Positions 11,376 to 22,192 of a DNA stretch of 64,000 nucleotides are shown here, one piece after another. A program made the position numbers and the translations under genes. A model generated the notes under the pieces. The model was not told where the DNA came from and did not search any database. It saw only the letters and a program-made list of their open reading frames with translations. Positions within the stretch are counted from its first letter, which is position 1. Every line of letters begins with the position of its first letter. The stretch is taken from the NCBI RefSeq assembly GCF_910594005.1, contig NC_057826.1:81899163-81963162 (forward strand). The letters are read 5' to 3'. The DNA is from Cervus elaphus (taxonomy: Eukaryota; Chordata; Mammalia; Artiodactyla; Cervidae).

Positions 11376-12302
11376 CATGGGGATTGCGCTGGCCCCATTT
11401 AGCCTACTCAAAGTGGCAAGTCCCTCACTTTCAACAACCTACCAGAAGAGGGGGTGGAGTCCCTGACACCACTCCCCTGCCCTCCAGGAGCAGTGGCAAT
11501 GGGAAGGGAATGCTCCATGTCTATCTTCTGTGTGCAGGGCTTGGGGCACAGGGTGAGACCACCTAGTTACAATGCCATGAGCATGTCAGGCATTAGTGCT
11601 GAGGCTATTTCTATTACTAGAGCTAATAATAATAATACTGAACGAAGTGAAACAGGTTAAGATTTGCAAAGCTGCATATGGTCAATAAAAAATGGCAAAA
11701 AGATCAGATAATATCAGAAAAACCAAAAATAAAATAAAAATAAACCAAAACAAAGCCCAAAAACATACTATTCAAAAAGACCTCACCAGTAACAGCAGTC
11801 CTTCTGTACAACCCAGGTATTCTTCCCACCAGAGTTACATAAAACAACTCACACTGCCTCCTCCACAGTTTCAAAGGTTACATTTCCTCTCAAAGCTGTT
11901 TTTCTAAATTTAGAATGCAAAGTTTACCACTCACACAGTTTCAATTAAGATGACATGTGCTTTATGAGAATAACACACAGCCAACCTCCTGTGAAATCAA
12001 CCTTTAACATCAAGATTCCAGTCCCAAGCAGGTCAGCGAGTGGGATTTCCAAAGATGCACTGAGAAAGAGATGAATATTCTGGAACATTCATCTTGGAAT
12101 GAAGGAAAACTCCTTGGGGGAGAAAAACCCTAGTATGTCTGCTTAGGGTAGCCAAGACTCTGTAAGCTGAAAAAAAAGCAAAGAAACCTTGGCTGGGAGC
12201 TTCTAATTGGGGAGTTTGAGGAGGAGCAGGAGAAAGACTTACAGGTACGATCTGAGCTGTGTTGGGAAGGGTCTCTACTCAGATAAGGCTTTCACAGAGA
12301 CT
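11376..12302. other. Unique sequence between BovB and the right inverted-repeat arm
   Basis: No family was recognised. Contains a short AAT run (about 11625-11638) and an A-rich stretch (11690-11770). It carries no transposase-like frame although it sits between inverted arms. Confidence -1.
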
Positions 12303-12359
12303 ACAGATAATTCGTCCAGAATGGGTTAACTTCAGCTGGTGGCAATGATGATAATGAAC
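12303..12359 (-). repeat. Right arm of the 50-bp inverted repeat
   Basis: Reverse complement of 10680-10730 with two substitutions in 48 nt and one 6-nt insertion near the outer end (TTATCA class). The homology stops at ACAGATAA on the inner side, the same base as the left arm. Confidence -1.
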
Positions 12360-12364
12360 GACAG

Positions 12365-12600
12365 ACAAGACTGGTTAGTATTTATTGAATACCCAATATG
12401 TGCCAGATAGCCTACCATGTACTTCACCGTGTTACAGCATGAAATCTTTACAATCCTCCGATGAGGTGCATACTACTACTATGGCCGTGTTTCAGAGGAG
12501 GAGAAGTCACAAAGTCACTGGCCAGTTGTCAAGACAGCAGGCAAGCTGGGATTCCCACCCACTGTGGGACCCTAGAGTCCAGACTCTGACGCTGATGGAC
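12365..12600 (+). mobile_element. MIR
   Basis: Reads TATTTATTGAATACCCAATA, TGTGCCAGATAGCC and AATCCTCCGATGAGGTGC, then a degraded 3' part. It is one of two MIRs in the same orientation. Confidence -1.
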
Positions 12601-12642
12601 AGCCTCTGACGGCTGCTGTTACTCAGTACAAGGGACCGACTT

Positions 12643-12777
12643 TAGAGATGGTTGAATGGCATTGCTGACTCGTTGGACATGAGTTTGAGCAAACTCCCAG
12701 AGATAGCAAAGGACAGGGAAGCCTGGTGTGCTGCGGTACAAGGGGTTGCAAAGAGTTGGACATAAACAACGAACAAC
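12643..12777 (+). mobile_element. Short BovB 3' end between two MIRs
   Basis: From GTTGAATGGCATTGCTGACT to AAAGAGTTGGACATAAAC, the last 135 bp or so of BovB. It is flanked by AGGGACCGACTT (12631-12642) and AGGGACCGTCTT (12778-12789), a 12-bp duplication with one mismatch. Confidence -1.
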
Positions 12778-12788
12778 AGGGACCGTCT

Positions 12789-12945
12789 TACTTGGATCCT
12801 CATGATGACACTGCCAGGTAGGTTTTATCACCCTCATTTTATACATTAGGAAATTGAGGAATAAACAGTCTGGGGGACTTGCTTAAGGTGACATACTTAG
12901 TATGTCTGAGCCAGGGTTTGAACCCAGGCATGTCTGAGCAGAGCA
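12789..12945 (+). mobile_element. MIR (second copy)
   Basis: CCTCATGATGACACTGCCAG, CATTTTATACATTAGGAAA and AGCCAGGGTTTGAACCCAGG match the MIR core and tail. Confidence -1.
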
Positions 12946-12997
12946 TCCTTGCTCCTAGCCTTAGAATATAGACTATGTTGCAAAAGGCAACATCTGG

Positions 12998-13170
12998 GAC
13001 TTCCCTGGTGGTACAGTGGCCAAGACTTCATGCTGTCAATTCAGGGGGCCTGGGTTCGATCCCTGGTTAGAGAACTAGATCCCTCATGCTACGAATTTGC
13101 GTGCTACAAATAAAAAATCCTGTATGCCACAACTAAGACCCGGCACAGATGAATAACTAAATAAAAAGTT
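12998..13170 (+). mobile_element. CHR-type SINE with intact B-box
   Basis: Head GGACTTCCCTGGTGGTACAG, internal promoter B-box GGGTTCGATCCCTGG at about 13043, body GCCACAACTAAGACCCGG, A-rich tail with AATAAATAAA-like units. Tail and head are both present, but the body is shorter than in the copies at 873 or 59023. Confidence -1.
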
Positions 13171-14482
13171 TTAAATAAAATAATTACCTGACTGAGGTAA
13201 TACAAAGGGACGAGGGCCAGGTCAAAGGGAGGAATGAAGAGCAGTGAGCTAGATGGCCTCAGAAGGGCACATTGCAGACCCAGTTTTCCACCTCAGAGCT
13301 GTTTGGGTGAGCAACAAAGGCCGTTAAAGAGGTGAGAGTGGTATAGTCTGCTTTCAAGGGATGAAACAGAGAGGATTAAACACATCCACAGTCTCAGAGG
13401 GAGGCAGGACCTCCTGTCAGAACATTCTAGAAACTGTTCCACGGATCTGATTTTTTGATACCTCCGCCTGCTTGCTCTAGTGATTAGTTCTGAATCTTCC
13501 CATGCAGAGGGCTAGGGTATTCATGTTTCATGTTCAGGGCAGCTGGCATTGGGATGGGCGGGGAAGAGGCAGGGATCAACCACAGAGGGAGAGGCCAGAG
13601 AAGGAAGCCATGCTGGAGAGAGGCCAGGGAATGCTCCCAATGTCAGGGCCCAAGGGGTTATCCAAAACCCAGCAAGTTCTTTCTGGTTTTCTTCACAAAA
13701 ACTTCTTTGCCTGGCAGGAAAACTCAAAAAGTGAAATAGTAAAAGAAACAGCCAGATGACTCTAAACACACTATAAAACTTTTGAACTGTGTAAGAGTTT
13801 AAAAATTCTAACTCAGTCACTTGAGTGACCTTGAGTCAGTCACTAAATCTTGGTGATTTGGTTTCCTCATCTTTGAAATAGGGATGATATTAATACTAGC
13901 ACCTACCTTAGAAGGTTATTATGAAAATTAAGAGAGTCAATACTATTAAAATGCTTAGAATAGCACCTGGCACTTTGCCATATAAATATCAGCAACTGTT
14001 GCTATTTTCTAACTGTGGTTATTGATGGGGTTTTTAAAGACCTTTATATTGAGATTATTGAACTACAGCATTCACAGGGCTGCAAATATTCCACATGTAG
14101 AAAGACAGCAAAATTTTCAGTTTTACTGGTGCCCCCAGGTGGGGAGTGGACAGAACTCTAACAAATTATGAGATCCTGTTCCATAATGTTTGGATGCAAA
14201 TCATCATTCTAAATCTAAGCTCTGATTTTTGATAAATCAATAGTACTTACAAACCACATCTAGGGAATAAAAAAGGAAGTTTAATTTAAAAAAACACTTT
14301 AAAACTATAAGGTCTTTAAGTGAGAGGACCTCTTATACTTATTGCCTAAACAGGTAAAGCTACTCTGTGCCTTTAGAGTTGGTTTCTCTGCTTGCTAGTC
14401 CTCCATCTCTACCTCCACAGGCCTAGCAAACTCCTGTTCATATGACAAAATCCAGCTTAGGCATCTCCTCTGGGCTACTTCA
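13171..14482. other. Unique sequence with one MIR
   Basis: About 13810-14000 is a minus-strand MIR (GGTTTCCTCATCTTTGAAAT, then TTAGAATAGCACCTGGCAC). At 14128-14150 lies GTGCCCCCAGGTGGGGAG, loosely like a CTCF core. The open frames of 60-99 codons near 13500-13820 overlap each other and have no recognised homology. Confidence -1.
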
Positions 14483-14523
14483 ACATATATATATATATAT
14501 TATATATATATATATATATATAT
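14483..14523. repeat. (AT)n microsatellite with phase switch
   Basis: About nine AT units, one extra T, then about ten further TA units, so the tract is nearly self-complementary. Confidence -1.
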
Positions 14524-15254
14524 TAGCTTATGATTGCTTATGTTCAGCTTCCCCCCACTAGATTTTGAACTGAGGATAAAGACCATGTTTCAATTATCTT
14601 TGCATCTCATCATTTAGCATATGGTGTTCTTTCATCTGTTCATTAAGCAATTATTTATTGAAAGCCTATTCTATGTCAGGCTCCACGTGAAACACTAAGG
14701 AAGGATATAAGAGTGAGCAAGACCAGTGTAGTGGAGAACACGGGGAAGGAGATAACCAGATTTTGAATATCCTGCTTTCCTCCCCTAAAAGGGCAGTCTT
14801 CCAAAGATATATTGGATGCAGATGTGTTGAGCATAAGTTGAATACATATCCAGCTAAATGTATTCATATGAGTGCTGTTTAGTAGATAATATCACCTGTG
14901 CCTTGCTTCACCAGAAGGGAGCTATCAGAAGGAGTTGGCGGGTAGGTTCTCAGCCTTGAAACCAGGCATGAGTGTGTGTCCATAGACCTGCAGCTATGAG
15001 GGAGCCATACCAAGGACACTCTTGATTGTTCTTTTACTGTTCACCATGGCTGTTGACTGGTGAATCTGCTGTTGCATTCTGACACATAAATCCAAAATTG
15101 TGACCTGAGCCGACCACAACTGTTAAGTATTTGTGCAGACCAGGCCTAGGTGTGCAACCCAAGGGAACCCCACTGGTACAGACACATGATAACCACAGGG
15201 GGTCTGAGCAAGGCAGGCCACAGAGAAGTTACATGGTTTATAAGAGCAGTCCCC
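14524..15254. other. Unique sequence
   Basis: About 14640-14720 (TTTATTGAAAGCCTATTCTA) is loosely MIR- or L2-like. Nothing else was assigned. Confidence -1.
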
Positions 15255-15437
15255 AATCTCTTTGGAACCAGGGACCAGTTTTGTGGAAGGCAATTTTTCC
15301 ACGGACCAGGGTTGGGAGGGGAGATGGTTTCAGGATGATTCAAGTGCATTACATTTATTGTGCACTTTATTATTATTATTACATCAGCTCCACTTCAGAT
15401 CACCAGGAATTAGATCCCAGAGGATGGTGACCCCTGG
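15255..15437 (+). mobile_element. Internally deleted MER1-like hAT-Charlie element
   Basis: Begins CAGTCCCCAATCTCTTTGGA and runs through CAATTTTTCCACGGACCAGG and TTTATTGTGCACTTTATTAT. After an internal deletion it ends near GGTGACCCCTG, the inverted counterpart of the start. GTTTATAAGAG before and GTTTATGAG after may be a modified 8-bp target duplication. Confidence -1.
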
Positions 15438-15593
15438 TTTATGAGATGTAGAAAAAAGGTGCAGCACCCTCTTTGGAAGTAGAGTTGTAGGTGTTCAGGA
15501 AATATATCCAAACAAGTTCGTGGGTCAGATGTGAAGCTTGGAGGGAACCTGATCACATGTCAAACTAGGCAAGTCAAGAACAGGGGACAGGTA

Positions 15594-15702
15594 GAATACG
15601 TGTAAATCTATTGCTGGTTCGTGTCAATGTATGACAAAACCCACTGAAAAAATAAATAAATTAATTAATTAAAAAAAATGGAATCACAAAAAAAAAAAAA
15701 AA
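15594..15702 (+). mobile_element. Tiny L1 3' tail insertion with perfect 18-bp target duplication
   Basis: The 109-bp insert ends in AAAACCCACTGAAAAAATAA-type L1 3' sequence, an A/AT-rich tail, a short GGAATCAC spacer and 17 A. AAGAACAGGGGACAGGTA is repeated exactly at 15576-15593 and 15703-15720, so the borders are exact. The spacer between two A-tracts suggests readthrough past the L1 polyadenylation site. Confidence -1.
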
Positions 15703-15814
15703 AAGAACAGGGGACAGGTATTTATTGTTATAGGTGTAACAGAGTCTTCAGGATGTCCCTCGATATTTATTTTCCTTTACTTCCATAGTAACAGAATCAC
15801 CAGGTTTTAACTGG

Positions 15815-16075
15815 GCACATGTATTCCCAGAGAAAGACTACATTTCCCAACCTACTTTGTAACAGCATGTGGCCGTATGACTAAGTTCTGGCCAGTAGGG
15901 TAGAGGCAGAAGTGGTCTGTGCAACTTCTGGGAAATAGTCTCAAGGGAGAATGCATGATCTTCTTGATGGTTGGAATGTATGAGTAATGGCTGGACCTAC
16001 AACAGTCATTTTGGACGGTGAAGAAATAAAATGAAAGAAAGACTCATACTGAGGACAATAAAACTGCCCCACCAC
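15815..16075. repeat. Old interspersed repeat, family not identified
   Basis: Contains GTATGACTAAGTTCTGGCCA and CTGTGCAACTTCTGGG, motifs found in a common mammal-wide element. Weaker copies lie near 3255 and 40215. I cannot name the family with confidence. Confidence -1.
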
Positions 16076-17075
16076 GCTTCAACTTCTTCAATGTGAGAGA
16101 GAAATAGTTTCTTTTAGATCACTGCCATTATTATCATTTCTCTTCGAGTTGAACTTTGTGTAATGGGGAATAAGAAAAAGGGAGTGGAATGAGGGCTGAG
16201 CCAGTGAAAGGATTGAGGACCAATCATTTGTTAAAGTTACCTCTCACAATCACCCCAATCTTTAGTAAATGTACTCAATTCATGAAAGTAAGCCCATAGC
16301 ATGTGGACTTTTGTGGAAAATGGATTTGGGAGCTTGACTAATGAAGACAGAAACCAAGGCTGCACATGAGGATGTAGAAGTGAAGCGGCAGAGAAAAGCA
16401 TGAAAAAGCAAGCCCCGGAAGTCTCTGGAAATCATGGGAAACATTTTGGCGCTTCTAGGCCTTTCTAAGAATTTAATAAGCTTTCTTGGAGGGGAAACTT
16501 TAATGTGAAACAATGTCTCAGAGAGAACACCTGATTAAGGGTGTGGGTAAGGAAGACTATCTCGACTGAGATTAGAGGAACTTGAGACATCAGGCTCAGA
16601 TTGAGGCACAAGAGCGCATGTCCAGTCCACTGTAGCCGGAGGAGAGCTGGGCAGGGCACGAGCCGGAGATGAACAGGCCAGGTGGCAAGCTGCCTCAAAG
16701 ACTTCTTAGGGGCGGAGATGTCATCCTAAAGGTAACAAAAATGAAGTCCCTCCAGGTTTAAACAGAGGAGCCTGAGATTGACAGTGCCTTCTGGAAAGAC
16801 AGCCCTGGCTGCAGCACAGAAGGTGGGTCAGGGCAAGCCAATAGGGAGCAAGGGGGTGTGTGTGGGGGTCCATTTCTAAGCCATTGCAGCAATCAGGGCA
16901 GGAGGTAAGAACGGCTGCTACCAGGGGAGGGAAAGAGAAGAGCATTTGAGAGAGATCCAGAAAGTGGAACAAACATTTGAGGGATGAAGGATGAATTCAG
17001 AGAAACTCTACCAGAGCCTTCTGCCCCCGTGGGACCAGAGAAGGGAGGTCTGACAGATAAAGGACAAGACATTTT
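16076..17075. other. Unique sequence, possible L2 remnant
   Basis: About 16840-16930 (GCCATTGCAGCAATCAGGGC) resembles an L2 3' region. Several 77-83-codon minus-strand frames overlap here without homology or splice context. Confidence -1.
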
Positions 17076-17084
17076 AAAGCATGA

Positions 17085-17306
17085 GGAGACTTCCCTGGTG
17101 GTCCAGTGGCTAAGGCTCCATGCTCCCAATGCAGAAGGCTGGAGTTTGATCCCTGGTCAGGGAACTAGATCCCACAGACCACAACTAAGAGTTCCCATGC
17201 TGTGACTAAAGGTCCCACATGCTCCAACAAAGTATGAGGATCCCAAATGGTGCAACCAAGACCTGACACAGCCAAATAAATAAATAAAATAAATATTAAA
17301 GGAAAA
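17085..17306 (+). mobile_element. CHR-type SINE with 9-bp target duplication
   Basis: Head GACTTCCCTGGTGGTCCAGT, body CACAACTAAGAGTTCCCATG and ACCTGACACAGCC, tail of AAATA units. AAAGCATGA flanks it at 17076-17084 and 17307-17315. Confidence -1.
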
Positions 17307-17315
17307 AAAGCATGA

Positions 17316-18717
17316 TAAGACCTCGTACTAGGGGGCTTGGGGAGTAGCGAGCGTCTCCAGCATATCTGGTCTGACCCTGTTTCCCTGGTCCAGCTTCTCC
17401 CCATCAGGCCTCTATTCCCAGGGTTTAAGTAGAAGAGGAGCAGAAAAGCTGGAGGAGAAGGAAGAAATACCCTTCAGAATTCTCCAGGAAGGGAAGTCAG
17501 ACCCCTTTCTCTGCATCAGTTTCATCCCGGGCCCTGCTTTTTAGACTTCTCTGTTGTCACAGGAACCTTCAGCACCTACCCCCCATGGGACTGCCAATAA
17601 GCACTGTGAATAGACATTCTCTTATTTGCCACTATTTTAAAACTTATGTAAAGTGACCAAAGCATTTTTCCAGTCTCCTCCCTTCTCCAGCTGATACTAT
17701 ATACATCCCAAATAAGAAAGCAACAAAGCAAGTTTTGGGAAATAAGCTATTAAACTAAGCTTTTCCCAACAGGAGAGATGAATGGCGACAGTGTAACTGA
17801 TGAAGTTTGATTTATACGTAGGTATCTTGGGTTGCAGGAATAAAAAGTCTGGGCAAATACAAATCTTAAATTTAAATGCACGTCACCCAGATTTTAAATA
17901 ATGAGCCCCTTTCCTTTGGGCTCATTAAATCTGAAGTCAAGGAGGGAGGCCAGGGAGAAAATAAAGCATAAATCTATCATTTAGCTTTATAATGTAGAAA
18001 GGACTTGAAACTCCCCAAAAGGTAGCAGGAACAGCTTTTAAATCCTGCCTTTTCTCTGCCCCTGTCTACCTTTCACAGTCAACCTAATTAACTGCGGCAC
18101 AAGTGTCAAACTGTGGAACCACAGCCAAGATGCTGGAGGAGCCTGAGCTGCTGAGTTCAAAGGGGGCTCATTTGTTTATTACTATTATGTAATGATGCAG
18201 CCAATCACACCGGACATCCTGTGGGAGATCCCGCTTCAATTAATAAAAACCTTGTTTTCTTCACAGTGAAATGTTAGAGGAGATTAATACCTTTGAAAAT
18301 GAGTAGAAACAGGCTCGTTTAGTAAAGAATTTCAGTGGCTGAAAGCTCCAGTTTCCTAGCGTTTAGGGAGAGAGCCAGGAACTTGAGTTCTATTGTGAAT
18401 CACTCACCCACCGGGAAAAAAATAACCCAGGTAAGGGCCACACACAAGTACAAATGGTACTTAAACTGGAGAGTTTTAAATGGTCATTTCCACTTACCAT
18501 TTAGGGAATAGAAATTGATGTTTAAAATGCACATATTCACTTTCTAAGGACGGAATTAAAAATTTAAGTAAAGAGGGAATGTTTTCATCTCTTACTCCAA
18601 CTGAAAGTCATAGATTTTGGAAGATCATGGAATATCAGTAGCTGGTTACTTAGGCAGCATTTACAAATAGGGATTCTATGACTTCTTGGGCAGAAACAGT
18701 GTACATCTCACTTCTTA
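17316..18717. other. Repeat-free block, candidate conserved non-coding element
   Basis: No repeat was recognised over 1.4 kb. It contains a 9-bp hairpin (AATGAGCCC 17900-17908, GGGCTCATT 17918-17926). Around 18160-18245 lie clustered motif-like words: TTTGTTTATTA (forkhead-like), TTATGTAATGATGCAGCC (C/EBP- or ATF-like) and AGCCAATCAC (CCAAT). Regulatory function is inference only. Confidence -1.
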
Positions 18718-19950
18718 GAAAAAAAGAAAATAAGGAGGAAACTCCTTAATATCAATGTTGGTGATGATTTTTTAGATTTGACACCAAAATTAAAGACAAC
18801 AGAAGCAAAAATAAACTATTGGGCCTACACCAAACTAAAAAGATTCTGCATAGCAGAGGAAACCAACCACAAAATGAAAAGGGAATCTATGGAATGGGAG
18901 AAGATATTTGCAAAGTTAATATCCAAAATATATAAAGAACTCATGTAACTCAATGGCAAAAAAACCCAAACACCCCAATTTAAAAATGGGCAAGGGAACT
19001 GAAGAGACATTTTCCCAAAGAAGACATGTCAGTGGCCAATAGGTTTTAATACATTAAAATACGTTCAATATCACTAGTCACCAGGAGAATGCAAATCAAA
19101 CCCACATTCAAACCTCATACCTGTTAGAAGGAATATCATCCAAAAGACAAGAGATAACAAGTGTTGGTAAAGATGTGACGGAAAGGGAATTCTTATAAAC
19201 TGTTGCTGGGAATGCAGGTTGGTACAGCAACTAAGAAAAACAGTATAGTGGTTCTTCAAAAAATTAAAACTAGAAGTACCATATGATCCAGCAATTCCAC
19301 TTCTGGGAATAACTCCAAAGGAAATGAAGTCACTATCTTGAAGAGATATCTGTACCCCACTATTCAGGGCAGCACTATTTATAACAGACAAAACATGGGA
19401 ACAATCTAAGTGTCTATTGACGAATGAACTGACAAAGAAAATGTGGTATATGTATAAAAGGGAATATTATTCAGCCATAAAAAGAAGAAAACTGTGCCAT
19501 TTGAGATAACAGGGATGGCCCTTGAGGGCTTTATGAAAAGTGAAATAAATCAGACAAAGAAAGACAAATACTATATTAGCTCTCTTACATGTGTGATCTA
19601 AAAAGCACTGAACTCATTGAAACAGAGAGTAGATTGGTGATTGTCAGAGGAGGGGGTAGTGGGTGGGGGAAATTTGTGAAAATGGTCAAAAAGTACAAAC
19701 TTCCAGTTATAAGATTATAAGTTATCCCCAAGTTACAAGTTCTAGGGATGTAATGTACAGCATGATGAATATAATTAATGATATTGCATTTTATATTTGA
19801 AAGTTTCTAAGAGTATATCTTGAAAGTTATCATCACAAGGAAACAATTTTAAGTAGGTGATGGATGTTAACTTATTGCAATCATTTTACAATACAATACA
19901 TATATCAAAGCATTACACTGGACACATTAAAAATAAAATATTATTTTTCA
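18718..19950 (+). mobile_element. L1MA-type LINE 3' end (ORF2 C-terminus and 3'UTR)
   Basis: Collinear with L1 ORF2 end: TGATTTTTTAGATTTGACAC, AATGGGAGAAGATATTTGC, ACCATATGATCCAGCAATTC, TTATTCAGCCATAAAAAG. The 3'UTR follows (GTTCTAGGGATGTAATGTAC) up to a short A/T-rich end. Many substitutions and stops leave no usable frame. A Bov SINE adjoins its 3' end. Confidence -1.
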
Positions 19951-20204
19951 ATTGTTGTTCAGTTGCTCAGTCGTGTCCGACTCTTAGCAACCCCAAGGAC
20001 TGCAGAAGGCCAGGCTTCCCTGTTCTTCACTATCTCCTGGAGTTTTCTCAAACTCATGTCCATGGAATTTTCTAGGCAAGAATACTGGAGCAGATTGCCA
20101 TTTCCTTCTCCAGGGGATCTTGACCCAGAAATCAAACTCACAGAGTCTTGCATCTCCTAATTTGGAAAGCAGGTTCTTTACCAGCTGAACCACCAGGAAA
20201 GCCC
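19951..20204 (-). mobile_element. Dimeric Bov-A2-like SINE
   Basis: Reverse complement. A BovB-end-like unit comes first (CAGTTGCTCAGTCGTGTCCG through CTGGAGTTTTCTCAAACTCA), then a second unit with GCAAGAATACTGGAGCAG, then the tRNA-like head ACCAGCTGAACCACCAGG. The two units make it longer (about 250 bp) than the neighbouring monomeric copies. Confidence -1.
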
Positions 20205-20481
20205 TTGATGGTGTGTGCCTTTTCATTAATATCACCAAGAACGATGGTTGGGATGCATTACTACAAATCAGTGCCCTCCTCCCTGCCAAAGTATGCTTTA
20301 TCTAAAATTACCAGGCAACGGATTGTACTGGATTATTTGCACTGGATTGGGAACTGGGACCCAGTCTTTTCATCTATTTTTCCACCCACTGTCTTTCTAA
20401 TCTTTCTGGTGAAGGGAAGGTTCTGTGATGGAGGTTCCAAGGTGGAGGCAGGGTGATATGCATTCTAACTACAGTGCTTGA

Positions 20482-20678
20482 AATGAAGTGAGGTGAAAGT
20501 CACTCAGTCATGTTCGACTCTGCAAGCATAGACCATACAGTCCACGGAATCCTCCAGGCTAGAATACTGAAGTGGGTAGCCTTTCCCTTCTCCAGGGGAT
20601 CTTCCCAACCCAGGGATAGAACCCAGGTCTCCTGCACTGCAGGTAGATGCCTTACCAGCTGAGCCACAAAGGAAGCCC
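20482..20678 (-). mobile_element. Bov-tA-group SINE (tA1-like)
   Basis: Reverse complement with the variant ATAGACCATACAGTCCACGG and GTGGGTAGCCTTTCCCTTC. Flanks ACAGTGCTTGA (20471-20481) and ACAGCACTTGA (20679-20689) look like a target duplication with two changes. Confidence -1.
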
Positions 20679-20689
20679 ACAGCACTTGA

Positions 20690-21069
20690 TCCAGTGGAAG
20701 TCATATCTTGGTGGGGAAGAAGGTCTGAACCAGAGTAGACTGTCTAAACCTAGTTACCAAATCTAAGACCCAAAGAGAACACGCATGTCAGAACATGAGG
20801 CTAAAAAGAATGGAGAAATCATAGATCTTAACATGTAAGGCTGGATACCTTGGATGGTGGAGATAGGTGTGAGTTTGCAGGACTTCTTAAGGTGGAACAG
20901 AGCTGACCAGGGAGGCTTGTTATGGACTGTGGTTTGGGTAGTTGTGCATGGTGCATTAAAAAGTATTGCCATGGCATGGACATAACTTGTGTAAGAACTT
21001 ACACCAGGTACTCTAAATATTTGGTGATTTAAACTATAAAAACCTATGATCCTGAGGATCAAAGTAAGG
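20690..21069. other. Unique sequence
   Basis: No repeat family was recognised. A 99-codon minus-strand frame (20763-21062) lacks recognisable homology. Confidence -1.
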
Positions 21070-21291
21070 TGTGTGCATGCTAAGTGACTTCAGTTGTGTC
21101 CAACTCTGTGCGATCCTATGGACTGTAGCCCTCCAAGCTCCTCTGTCCAAGGGGATTCTCCAGGCAAGAATACTGGAGTGGGTTGCCATGCCCTCCTCTA
21201 GAGGATCTTCCCGACCCAGGGATTGAACCCAAGTCTCTTACGTCTCCTGCATTGGCAGATGGGTTCTTTATCACTAACGCCACCTGGTAAG
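21070..21291 (-). mobile_element. Bov-tA-group SINE
   Basis: Reverse complement, from GTGACTTCAGTTGTGTCCAA to the head CACTAACGCCACCTGG. It has the GTCTCTTACGTCTCCTGC variant of the region just before the head. Confidence -1.
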
Positions 21292-21611
21292 GGGGAAAGT
21301 GAAGTGAGTCCAAGATAGCTAGAAAGAACAACTGATCAGAAATGATGAGATATGGGTTCTAATCAAAGTTATAATACTTTAAAGTGACAAGGTATGTTTT
21401 GGTCCTAAAGGATAAGGTCAAGGGGTTAGTCAACAGATACATCTTCATGAACTTGGCTGTTGCCTAGCTTGACCCAGGAGTCTGGTGGTTAGGGAGCTCA
21501 AGCAGAGGACAGTACAGTTCTCAGCTTGCCCCATTCCCTTTCTTCCTCTGGAGAAAGAAGCAGGTCACTACGACCGACAACTGTGAATGTCAGAGACTCA
21601 GCATGTATTGA
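21292..21611. other. Unique sequence
   Basis: Nothing was recognised. It leads into the L3/CR1 relic. Confidence -1.
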
Positions 21612-22192
21612 TTAATCAAGGCATTTGGCAAAGTCTCTCAGGAAATTCTTGTGGACAAGATGGAGAAATGCAGACCAGATGACTGTATAATTTGGGCAAC
21701 TCATAGTTGGCTGAAAATCTGTTCTCAAAGAGCTGGTGGAAGCGGGCAGGGAGGGGTCTCGTGACCTGCCAAATGACTGTCACTGGCCTTGTTCTCCTCC
21801 TCACCACTAGGAGTGACTTGGCTACAAAGAGAGAAGAAACGTTTATCGAAACTGCAGATGAATACGCAAAGCTGCGAGAGATGCTAAAACAATGAAATCA
21901 AGATCTAAGAGTCAGCAAATATCAAAATGACTTCAATGGACTGGAACGATGAGCTGGACCAATAAGATATAGCTGGATAGAGATAAACGTGAAGTCTTTC
22001 ATTTAGATTTAAAACCTTGATTACACGAGTACAGGCTTGGGAAGACGAGAACTGAGAAGAGTTCCCTTCGACAAAAACCGATCGTTTTAGTTGATAACAG
22101 CCCAAAATAATCCAATAGTTTGACATGGCTACAAGAAAAGCTAATGTAATCTTTGGTGACATCAACAGAAACATAGCATCTAAATTAATGGG
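21612..22192 (+). mobile_element. L3/CR1-clade LINE relic (reverse transcriptase region)
   Basis: Collinear with the well-preserved part of the mammalian L3/CR1 reverse transcriptase. The order is GGCATTTGGCAAAGTCTCTC, TTGTGGACAAGATGGAGAAA, GAGTGACTTGGCTACAAAG, ACTGCAGATGAATACGCAAA (the site of the usual ADDTKL-type motif), then GTGAAGTCTTTCATTTAGA and GCTACAAGAAAAGCTAATG. Internal deletions and stop codons abolish coding. A stretch of about 580 bp is long for this ancient family in a ruminant. The assignment is from memory of the consensus. Confidence -1.

Noticed and set aside
13040..13060. tRNA-like B-box GGTTCGATCC, possible tRNA gene
   Set aside because: It belongs to a CHR SINE; the cloverleaf is not preserved. 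The same holds for the other SINE heads.
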